DNA of 8,577 bases from DATGHS01 sp035307785. Lineage in GTDB: Bacteria > Planctomycetota > Planctomycetia > Gemmatales > Gemmataceae. The DNA lies in NCBI GenBank assembly GCA_035307785.1, contig DATGHS010000427.1, positions 1-8,577 of the forward strand, read 5' to 3'. The notes below the pieces were generated by a model, which worked only from the letters and a program-made list of their open reading frames with translations, ran no database searches and was not told the origin of the DNA. Positions 1 through 6,012 of the stretch are shown here, piece after piece. The position numbers were made by a program, and so were the translations under genes. Numbering within the stretch: position 1 is the first letter of the stretch; each line of letters opens with the position of its first letter.

Positions 1-1161
1 GAGCGCGCCCGGGAGATCGTCGCCTGGAACATCTGGGCGGCGAAGGCCTACGGCGTGAAGGCCGTTAACCCCGGCGGCGTGACCGCCTGGAAATGGGGCA
101 AAGATGCCAAGAGCTTGAACGAGCCGATTGCCGGCTTCGAAAAGGCAACGCCGGGGAAGATCATCTCGACCCTGGCACGCATCGTCGATGACCTCGGCTT
201 GCCACATCCGCTGCACCTGCATTGCAATAACCTCGGCGCGCCGGGCAATTACACCACCACGCTGGAGACGATGAAACTGCTCGAAGGCAACCGGGCGCAC
301 ATCGCCCACATGCAATACCACGCCTACGGCGGCGACGATTGGTTCACGATGCGCTCGGAGTCCGCCCGGATTGCGGAATACTTCAACGCCCATCCGAATC
401 TGACGACTGATGCCGGCGCGGTACTTTTCGGCGATACAGTCACCATCACGGCCGACGGGCCCTGGCAGCATTTGCTCTACAAGCTCACGGGCAAGAAGTG
501 GGGCAATATCGACGTGGAAAACGAAACCGGCTGCGGCATCGTGCCGTATGTCTATAAGGAAAAGAACCTTGTCAACGCCATCCAGTGGGCGGTCGGCCTG
601 GAATTGCTGCTGCTCATCAATGACCCGTGGCGCATTTACCTCACGACCGATCATCCCAATGGGGCGGCGTTTTGGCGCTATCCGGAGATCATTCGTTTGC
701 TCATGGATGCCGAGTTCCGTAAGGAGCAAATCAAGAAGCTGCCCGCGAAGGCGCTGAACCGAATCGTCCTCGCCGATCTGGATCGCGAGTACACGCTGTC
801 CGAAATCGCGATCATCACTTCCGCCGGCCCGGCCCGGGCGCTCGGCCTGCCGCAAAAGGGAAGTCTCGGCATCGGGGCCGACGCGGACGTCGCAATTTAC
901 AACGACACCAAAGACTTGTACCAAATGTTCTCGCACCCGCGCTACGTGATCAAGGGCGGCGAGGTTGTGATTGAAGAGGGCGAGATCCGCAAAGTGGTTG
1001 AAGGCAAAGGATTGCTCGTGCAACCGCATTACGACGAAAAGATCCACGACTACATCCGCCCAAAGTTTCAGCAATATTACACGATGGCCTTCGACAATTA
1101 CCCCGTAGAACTCGAACGCATCGAACATCCGGACATCCGGCCATGCCAGCCAGTCAGTTAA
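1..1161 (+). CDS. fhcA: Formylmethanofuran dehydrogenase/hydrolase subunit A, 5'-truncated by window edge
   Basis: The frame is open from base 1, so this is the C-terminal 386 residues of a protein whose family is usually about 550 residues; the GTG at 55 is an internal Val codon, not a start. The family is the FwdA/FmdA/FhcA amidohydrolase. In aerobic bacteria FhcA hydrolyses formyl-methanofuran to formate and methanofuran in the cytoplasmic Fhc complex, the last step of the tetrahydromethanopterin-linked C1 oxidation route. Visible signatures, numbered from the first visible codon, are VKAVNPGG (19-26, whose Lys20 is the likely carboxylated metal-bridging lysine), HLHCNN (72-77), HIAHMQYH (100-107) and TTDHPNG (215-221, with the probable catalytic Asp217). 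Assigning residues to the metal site is inference from the family. The C-terminal part carries the amidohydrolase-type segment GSLGIGADADVAIY. The stop lies inside the next gene, fhcC, an overlap of 19 nt that suggests translational coupling. Confidence in the family is high. Confidence 0.95.
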   Translation, partial: ERAREIVAWNIWAAKAYGVKAVNPGGVTAWKWGKDAKSLNEPIAGFEKATPGKIISTLARIVDDLGLPHPLHLHCNNLGAPGNYTTTLETMKLLEGNRAHIAHMQYHAYGGDDWFTMRSESARIAEYFNAHPNLTTDAGAVLFGDTVTITADGPWQHLLYKLTGKKWGNIDVENETGCGIVPYVYKEKNLVNAIQWAVGLELLLLINDPWRIYLTTDHPNGAAFWRYPEIIRLLMDAEFRKEQIKKLPAKALNRIVLADLDREYTLSEIAIITSAGPARALGLPQKGSLGIGADADVAIYNDTKDLYQMFSHPRYVIKGGEVVIEEGEIRKVVEGKGLLVQPHYDEKIHDYIRPKFQQYYTMAFDNYPVELERIEHPDIRPCQPVS

Positions 1162-1982
1162 CCAAAAAGACGACCTTCCGGCTCAAGGAGCAGCCCAGCG
1201 TGCCGCTGGAGACGGAGATCCTGTCGCCGGATGTGATTGTTTCGCGCTCGCATGACGAAATTCGCGCTTTGCCGGTATTCCTGGGCAAACGGCAATATCG
1301 CCTTGAAGATTTCTTTGAAATTGAAGGCGCCGCTGCGGAAGATTTGGAAATCATTGGCGACGTGGGGCGCGTGAAGTGGATCGGCCGGGGCATGACGCGA
1401 GGCAGCATCACGATCCACGGCAACGCCGGCATGCACCTAGGCGCCTACATGAAGGGCGGCGTCATTCGCGTAGCCGGCAACGCGTCCGATTGGGTCGGTG
1501 CGGAAATGACCAGCGGGTTAATCCGCATTGCTGGCAATGCCGGCGGACAGATTGGCGCTGCCTATCGCGGTAGCCTGAAAGGGATGCGCGGCGGCGCGAT
1601 CCTGATCGAAGGCGCGGCCGGTATCGAAATCGGAATGCGCATGCGCCGGGGACTAATTGCCATTAAGGGCGCCGTGCGCGACTTTGCCGGCTTGCAGATG
1701 AAGGGCGGCACCATTGTATTGCTGGGAGGAGCCGAGATTCGCACCGGCGCCTGGATCGTGCGCGGCACGATCATTTCGCTGCAGCCGCTTAGGCTCATGC
1801 CTACGTTTACTCAAGCCTGTGCGTACAATCCGACATTTGTGCGCATCTATGCGAAGCATCTGCGGCAATTTGGTTTCGATTTGCCCATTGATTCTCAACG
1901 AGGCGGCTACGAGCGCTATACCGGCGATACATCGGTGCCCGGAAAGGGCGAAATCCTTGTTTGGCGGCCGGCAGCATCGTGA
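1143..1982 (+). CDS. fhcC: Formylmethanofuran dehydrogenase/hydrolase subunit C
   Basis: A 279-residue protein of the FwdC/FmdC/FhcC family, close to the usual length of about 270. It is the structural beta-helix subunit of the formyltransferase/hydrolase complex. A right-handed beta-helix built from glycine-rich turns runs over residues 74-212, with repeated units of the form GxxMxxGxIxIxGNAG (for example around 80-95, 100-115 and 119-134). The family-typical C-terminus follows (YERYTGDTS, then GKGEILV at 267-273). The ATG at 1143 lies inside the end of fhcA and has no clear Shine-Dalgarno, consistent with coupling to fhcA translation. It leaves about ten residues before the conserved domain, and later starts would cut into that domain. 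No formyltransferase gene (fhcD/ftr) lies between A and C, and none follows C here. The protein has no catalytic residues of its own; its role is inferred from the family. Confidence 0.94.
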   Translation: MPASQLTKKTTFRLKEQPSVPLETEILSPDVIVSRSHDEIRALPVFLGKRQYRLEDFFEIEGAAAEDLEIIGDVGRVKWIGRGMTRGSITIHGNAGMHLGAYMKGGVIRVAGNASDWVGAEMTSGLIRIAGNAGGQIGAAYRGSLKGMRGGAILIEGAAGIEIGMRMRRGLIAIKGAVRDFAGLQMKGGTIVLLGGAEIRTGAWIVRGTIISLQPLRLMPTFTQACAYNPTFVRIYAKHLRQFGFDLPIDSQRGGYERYTGDTSVPGKGEILVWRPAAS

Positions 1983-2024
1983 AGTTGGACTGCGGGTCGC
2001 TTGCGAACCGTTCGGCTGCGTCCC

Positions 2025-2041
2025 TGCAATCATTAATTGCA
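2025..2041. repeat. Short inverted repeat downstream of fhcC
   Basis: TGCAAT (2025-2030) and ATTGCA (2036-2041) are perfect complements around the spacer CATTA. A six-base stem could be an operator half-site pair or a weak hairpin. A run of five T lies at 2052-2056, about ten bases past the right arm, too far for a classical intrinsic terminator. The repeat is seen directly; its function is unknown. Confidence 0.45.
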
Positions 2042-2097
2042 TCGCGCGCAGTTTTTCGGTAATAGGGGATTCGTGACAAGAACACCGAACGGGGACT

Positions 2098-2150
2098 GCG
2101 CCAATTGGCAGTCGAAGGCGGGCTCTGCATGCCCCTCGGCAAATTGGCGC
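2098..2150. repeat. Inverted repeat with nested dyads in the barrel-gene leader
   Basis: GCGCCAATT (2098-2106) is perfectly complementary to AATTGGCGC (2142-2150). The left arm is part of a self-palindrome, GCCAATTGGC (2100-2109). Between the arms a smaller stem, GGGC (2120-2123) with GCCC (2131-2134), can form. The whole element ends ten bases before the AAGGA ribosome-binding site at 2160-2164. It could be an operator or an mRNA leader structure that affects initiation. Only the symmetry is observed; the role is inference. Confidence 0.5.
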
Positions 2151-2159
2151 GGAAATGGC

Positions 2160-2164
2160 AAGGA
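2160..2164 (+). promoter_or_regulatory. Ribosome-binding site deciding the barrel-gene start
   Basis: AAGGA lies seven bases before the ATG at 2172. It supports that start over the in-frame upstream TTG at 2037, which has no comparable site. Confidence 0.6.
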
Positions 2165-2171
2165 TGTAGCC

Positions 2172-3488
2172 ATGCGGTGCGGGCGGTTGACATGTCTGCT
2201 GTTATTGTTATTCAGCCCAGCCTATGTCGATGCAAGTCCAGCCGATGACGTGCATGACATGTTCGGGGGCGAGTTATCCAGATCTTCAACCGAAATTCGG
2301 TCGCCGTTGATTGCCACGCCATCAGGAACCAGCAGCTCCGCGCTGTTTTCGCCGATCCCTGCGTCAGCCAATTTTACCAAAAGCATTGAAAGCGCCGGTA
2401 TACCCGATTACCAAACAACTAGCGCACCGGCCACATCCTCCCCGATCGTCGCTCCGGCTGTTGTTCAGGACGCGCCGGAGTTGCCGAAAATAGAACTGCA
2501 GCAGTATACGCCGGGCGCAGTCACGTCGCCAACACCGGTTCCGTATGCGTATATACCGGACCTATATGCTGATTCCGATTCTGGCTTCACGGCCGCCTTG
2601 AACGGGTTAAATTGCCCATTCATGGTTGGCATTCCCTTGGGCTTTTCTTTTCTCACAGGCACGCGGGTGTTGCCGGATTCTTTCCAGCCGCAGTTTGCAG
2701 CGCGGTTTCCCAGCGTGGGCCAGGCGGGAACCATTCTCGCGAGCGGCGTCAGCTTGGGCATCGGATTCAACCCCGGTGGCCTCGGCACTTTCGGCCTGAA
2801 CTACCGCATTCTTAGCGGCCTCACCAAGGTCTATTATGTGACAGCCAGCGGCGTGATTGATCCGTTGGTCGCGCAGTATGTCAACCCTGCCAACAACACC
2901 CCCGCAAACATTCAAGCGGGCTATGTTGCTCCGGCAACGGTAATCGTGTCCGATGCGGTTGGCTCCTGTATCGTCGCGTCACACTTCACGCTCAATCAGA
3001 TGGACCTCACTTACCGATCGCCGATGCTGCCGATTGGGAGCATCTTTGGCCTCTTTGCCGAGATCGGCTCGCGCGGGGCGGTGTTTTACCGCGAAGATTA
3101 CACGAATGCCTCGACGGTCTTTCAACAGACGAAAAGCACCGATGCCGGCTTCGGTCCGGTTGGCGGGCTCGGCTTCTCTTTGCTTCTGGGCAAGGGCCAG
3201 GTGTACGTGAAAGCCGACGGCGGGAACCTGTTCAGTTGGGCCCATCAACTTGACCGCGAGATGGTCGTCGTCAACAACGCCGCGCAGATTCAGGCAGCCG
3301 AAATGAACGGCTTTCATGGCGTGCCGATGCTGGGCGTGGAAGCGGGGATTATGTTCTACGAAGGCCCGTATTTGACCCTTGGCGTGCGATATCGCTTCGA
3401 CCAGTGGTGGGGGCTTGATAACCTGGGCGGGTCGATGGTCAGTTGGGACAGCAACGGCGTGTATTTCGACCTGCGCTGGCGATATTAG
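2172..3488 (+). CDS. Predicted exported outer-membrane beta-barrel protein, family not recognised
   Basis: A 438-residue protein. I chose the ATG at 2172 because AAGGA (2160-2164) sits seven bases upstream and because it gives a clean signal peptide: MRCGRL, a leucine-rich core, and probable cleavage after VDA (residue 21). Residues about 22-130 are a low-complexity Ser/Thr/Pro/Ala-rich segment. Residues about 135-438 show alternating polar/hydrophobic strands, with glycines and aromatics, as in transmembrane beta-barrels (for example GLGTFGLNYRIL, GSIFGLFAEIG, GPYLTLGVRYRF). The protein ends in a strand with a terminal aromatic residue (VYFDLRWRY), the usual C-terminal recognition feature for outer-membrane assembly. 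It resembles planctomycete barrel proteins in general style, but I cannot place it in a named family; function (porin, adhesin anchor or other) is unknown. Two Cys in the mature part (about 148 and 266) are notable. It is probably expressed from its own leader, 189 nt after fhcC, and faces a convergent gene 39 nt away. Confidence 0.8.
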   Translation: MRCGRLTCLLLLLFSPAYVDASPADDVHDMFGGELSRSSTEIRSPLIATPSGTSSSALFSPIPASANFTKSIESAGIPDYQTTSAPATSSPIVAPAVVQDAPELPKIELQQYTPGAVTSPTPVPYAYIPDLYADSDSGFTAALNGLNCPFMVGIPLGFSFLTGTRVLPDSFQPQFAARFPSVGQAGTILASGVSLGIGFNPGGLGTFGLNYRILSGLTKVYYVTASGVIDPLVAQYVNPANNTPANIQAGYVAPATVIVSDAVGSCIVASHFTLNQMDLTYRSPMLPIGSIFGLFAEIGSRGAVFYREDYTNASTVFQQTKSTDAGFGPVGGLGFSLLLGKGQVYVKADGGNLFSWAHQLDREMVVVNNAAQIQAAEMNGFHGVPMLGVEAGIMFYEGPYLTLGVRYRFDQWWGLDNLGGSMVSWDSNGVYFDLRWRY

Positions 3489-3527
3489 GCTGGCCGCAGA
3501 GGGGGCTATTCCCTGTTCCGGCGTCCC

Positions 3528-4259
3528 TTAACCTGCCGTAGCCGGCGACCTGCCGCCAAAGATTGCCAGCTCGAAGTATTTCCAGAAGCAATCCACATCG
3601 CGATAGCCGATTTCGCGCAGCCAGCGGCACTGGTCTTCGACCGGCGCAAGGATATTGGCCGCCCGATCCGGGCGCTCCATGAATTCGCGCCACACTAGTT
3701 CCGGCGTCACGTTCTCTCCTTTTTCCTTGCGGCGTTGGTAGAGGTGTTCGCTGGCAAAATTGTCCCACATTTCGGCGTTGGCCGGTGTCGCGCTCGCCAC
3801 ATGCTCGCAATTCAAGAACGCGCCGCCGGGCAATAGCAGATCAAAGATTTCGCGATAGAGTTCGCGTTTGCGCTCATGCGTAAGGTGATGAATCGCCAAA
3901 CCGGAAACGATGATGTCGAACATGCCGGTTAACGAGTGTTTCCTGGCCGTGGTTTGCAGGTCGCCTTCGTGCGTCACCGCGCGTTGGCCGAATTTGCTCA
4001 AGCGCTGGCGCGCCTGCTCGAGCATGAGTGGCGAAAAATCGACCGCGATGCCGCTCGCTTTGGGAAAAGCTTCGAGCAGTGTGCCCAGCAAAATGCCGTC
4101 GCCGGCGCCGAGATCGAGAACGCGCTCGGCTTGCGGGCGCCAGTGCCGCAGCACCTGGAGCATCACCTCCAGTTGCCGCGGCCGGTCGGGGATCATCAGC
4201 GACCGCTCTGTGAGAAAGGCCTTCGCCACCTCGCGGTCTTTCCAGATTTCAGCCGGCAT
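3528..4259 (-). CDS. Class I SAM-dependent methyltransferase
   Basis: A 243-residue cytosolic protein with the Rossmann-type methyltransferase fold. Motif I is VLDLGAGDG (47-55), which binds AdoMet; the acidic residue ending beta-2 is Asp74 in GIAVDFS; the FDIIVSGLAIHHL segment (114-126) resembles the CmoA/UbiE-like group; and LLPGGAFLN (142-150) is the post-III loop. The C-terminal part (WLREIGY...FWKYFELAIFGG) is an aromatic-rich tail commonly found in uncharacterised bacterial methyltransferases of this type. The substrate cannot be read from sequence; a small molecule or tRNA is possible. The ATG at 4259 is supported by AAGGAAGGAG on the minus strand (4266-4275), six bases upstream. The gene lies 43 nt downstream of the Gfo/Idh/MocA gene on the same strand, so co-transcription is plausible, and it converges on the barrel gene. 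Confidence 0.92.
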   Translation of the reverse strand: MPAEIWKDREVAKAFLTERSLMIPDRPRQLEVMLQVLRHWRPQAERVLDLGAGDGILLGTLLEAFPKASGIAVDFSPLMLEQARQRLSKFGQRAVTHEGDLQTTARKHSLTGMFDIIVSGLAIHHLTHERKRELYREIFDLLLPGGAFLNCEHVASATPANAEMWDNFASEHLYQRRKEKGENVTPELVWREFMERPDRAANILAPVEDQCRWLREIGYRDVDCFWKYFELAIFGGRSPATAG

Positions 4260-4265
4260 TAGTGA

Positions 4266-4275
4266 CTCCTTCCTT
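4266..4275 (-). promoter_or_regulatory. Strong ribosome-binding site of the methyltransferase gene
   Basis: On the minus strand this reads AAGGAAGGAG, a near-consensus purine-rich site six bases before the ATG at 4259. It is the best Shine-Dalgarno in the window and fixes the methyltransferase start. It lies inside the 43-nt gap after the oxidoreductase stop. Confidence 0.65.
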
Positions 4276-4302
4276 GAAGTCAGTTTAGCAAGCGTGCCGG
4301 GT

Positions 4303-5730
4303 TCAACCCAATTCCCAGCCCTTGCGGTATTGCTTACTCACCAACGCCGTGGCGGCAGAATTGGAGAACTTCATGGCGGCGGCATCCCAGGCGAGTGTCT
4401 GGCCGGCGAAACGCACGGCGATGTTGCCGAGCAGCATGGTTTCGGCCAGCCGGGCCGCGATGTCGAAGTTCGATGCTGCCATCTGCGGCTTGCCGGCCCG
4501 GATCGCCTCCACCCATTCCTTTTTCTGGTATGGATCCTCGGCATGGTCACCCACGCCGAGGGGTCCCTTTTCGGGCTTGTCGGTCTGGATGCCGGCGAAC
4601 TCCTTCTCCGGCGTGAGGCGGAACTTCGCGCCGTAGTCATTGGGGCTGAACAACATGCCTTTGGTGCCAATCAGGAGCGAGCCGCTGTCGGCGGCCGTTT
4701 CGCCGGGCCGAAGTACTCTGGCGAGCACCTCGGCGGGCGGCAACACGCGGGCGCCGTCACGCGCGCCTTCGTACCAGTGCAATGCGACCGGCGGCTTGCT
4801 GCCGCGTGCGGGGAAGAAGTAGGTGATGATCGCCCAGGCCGGGTAAGTCTCCGGGTTGATGGCTCCCGCTTGGGCGCTTACGGCAAGCGGCGCATCTAGT
4901 TCCAGAGCCCGGAACGGCATGTTGGCCGTGTGGCAGGCCATATCGCCCAGTGCGCCGGTGCCGAAATCCCAGTACCCGCGCCAGTCGTGCGGATGGTAGG
5001 CCGGCCGTTTGCCGCCCGGCGAACTTTTGTCGTCGCGCACGGCATACGGCCGGAACGGAGCGCCGCCGAGCCATTCTTCCCAGTGGACGTATTTGGGAAC
5101 CGGCGCTTCCGGCGGGCGGGACACAACGTCGGGTGATTGCTTCCAATACTTGAACGGGCGGTTGGTCCACACGTGAGCCTCGTTCACGTCGCCAATGATC
5201 CCGCCGCGCACCAGTTCCACGGCCCGGCGTAAGCCGCTATGGGCCGAGCCCTGATTTCCCATTTGCGTACAAACCCCGGCCTTGGCGGCGGCCTCGCGCA
5301 TCAAGCGGCATTCCGCTGGGTTCTGCGCCAGCGGCTTCTGGCAATACACATGTTTGCCGGCGCGGACGGCGAGAAGTGACGCTAGAGCGTGGTGATGATC
5401 AGGAGTCGAAACAGTAACGGCATCGATCTCCTTGGTCATTTCGTCGAAGAGTTTCCGGTAATCGGAATATCGTCTTGCCTTCGGCCAGGCCGAAGCCCGC
5501 TGGCCGAGCCGCTGTGCGTCGATGTCGCACAGCGCAACGACTTCCATGAGCGCCCCGGCCTGTTCAATATCACTGGAGCCTTTGCCGCCGACACCAATGC
5601 CGGCTACGCGGAGCCGTTCGTTCGACTTATCGGCTCGCACCACGGATGAAGCCGGACCGCTGAAGAAATAACCGAGTGGGGCCGCCACGCCCAATTGCAG
5701 TATTTGCCGGCGGGTTAGGGAGAGATTCAT
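4303..5730 (-). CDS. Tat-exported Gfo/Idh/MocA family oxidoreductase
   Basis: A 475-residue protein, starting at the ATG at 5730. The N-terminus MNLSLTRRQILQLG is a twin-arginine signal (Arg7-Arg8), followed by a hydrophobic stretch and an Ala/Ser region to about residue 33, so export in folded form is predicted. The NAD(P)-binding Rossmann domain begins at RLRVAGIGVGGKG (39-51); the acidic end of beta-2 is in CDID (68-71). Next come TPDHHH (109-114) and the catalytic-lysine motif QKP (131-133), which carries Gln where the classical motif is EKP. The C-terminal alpha/beta domain includes HPHDWRGYWDFGTGALGD (246-263), a conserved block in the planctomycete group, and LGNIAVR near the end. These enzymes act on sugars or inositol-like substrates; the substrate is unknown here. 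The frame is open for 156 codons further upstream, but that sequence lies in the divergent intergenic region and lacks family homology. The start has no strong Shine-Dalgarno. Confidence 0.94.
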   Translation of the reverse strand: MNLSLTRRQILQLGVAAPLGYFFSGPASSVVRADKSNERLRVAGIGVGGKGSSDIEQAGALMEVVALCDIDAQRLGQRASAWPKARRYSDYRKLFDEMTKEIDAVTVSTPDHHHALASLLAVRAGKHVYCQKPLAQNPAECRLMREAAAKAGVCTQMGNQGSAHSGLRRAVELVRGGIIGDVNEAHVWTNRPFKYWKQSPDVVSRPPEAPVPKYVHWEEWLGGAPFRPYAVRDDKSSPGGKRPAYHPHDWRGYWDFGTGALGDMACHTANMPFRALELDAPLAVSAQAGAINPETYPAWAIITYFFPARGSKPPVALHWYEGARDGARVLPPAEVLARVLRPGETAADSGSLLIGTKGMLFSPNDYGAKFRLTPEKEFAGIQTDKPEKGPLGVGDHAEDPYQKKEWVEAIRAGKPQMAASNFDIAARLAETMLLGNIAVRFAGQTLAWDAAAMKFSNSAATALVSKQYRKGWELG

Positions 5731-6012
5731 GATTTGCTCGCTGTTGGAAGATTGAAGAATTCGTGGGTGAGACACGAGAAGTATTTTCAGCAGATCATTG
5801 TAACACCGCAATCGGCACGGACCAGTCTTGGCATCAGCCGGGACATTGTCCATGCGGGCGCCAAGTTCCGGGCCGCGTTCCCCATTAGCGGACTTGGGAA
5901 ATGACCGAACGAAAATTAACTCATTCGGAAAGCGCTGCCGGGGTAGTATAGAAGGGAGCAAAATGCCGCCCTGTCGGCCGTCCGTCAGCCGTTCGCGCTT
6001 CGGAGATGCGTC
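5731..6012. promoter_or_regulatory. Divergent intergenic region (oxidoreductase / DUF1559 gene)
   Basis: These 282 bases separate two divergently transcribed genes and should hold both promoters. On the minus strand TACAAT (5797-5802) is a 5/6 match to a -10 box, 66 bases before the oxidoreductase start, but no good -35 is seen upstream of it. A small stem TCGTG (5761-5765) / CACGA (5773-5777) lies in the presumed oxidoreductase leader. On the plus strand an AT-richer patch (TAGTATAGA, 5944-5952) is the only -10-like candidate for the DUF1559 gene, again without a clear -35. No gene is supported here. Confidence 0.4.
6002..6005 (+). promoter_or_regulatory. Ribosome-binding site of the DUF1559 gene
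   Basis: GGAG lies seven bases before the ATG at 6013 and supports that start, which also places the prepilin-like motif at the very N-terminus. Confidence 0.55.

Larger units (their letters stand above)
1983..2171. other. Intergenic leader between fhcC and the barrel gene
   Basis: This 189-nt stretch has no convincing gene. The downstream frame stays open back to a TTG at 2037, but that would add 45 polar residues in front of a good signal peptide. Two dyads are present: TGCAAT/ATTGCA around a 5-nt spacer (2025-2041), and a 9-bp pair of arms at 2098-2106 and 2142-2150. No strong sigma-70 promoter can be seen; TTGCGA (2001-2006) with TGCAAT (2025-2030) at 18 nt is only a weak match. No T-rich terminator follows fhcC directly. 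Confidence 0.5.

Noticed and set aside
2037..2171. TTG-initiated 45-codon extension of the barrel protein
   Set aside because: It would place polar residues before a well-formed signal peptide, overlaps the dyad elements, and has no ribosome-binding site, whereas the ATG at 2172 has AAGGA at good spacing.
2188..2215. TTGACA sequence just inside the barrel gene as a -35 box
   Set aside because: It lies within the signal-peptide codons, and no -10 box follows at suitable spacing.
3489..3527. Possible terminator between the barrel and methyltransferase genes (AGGG/CCCT stem)
   Set aside because: Only a 4-bp stem with a 7-nt loop and no T-run; too weak to report as a terminator.
3910..4899. 329-codon plus-strand open frame antisense to the methyltransferase and oxidoreductase genes
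   Set aside because: The translation is low-complexity (Arg/Ser/Pro/Gly-rich) with no recognisable domain, and it spans two well-supported genes on the other strand, a typical shadow in GC-rich DNA.
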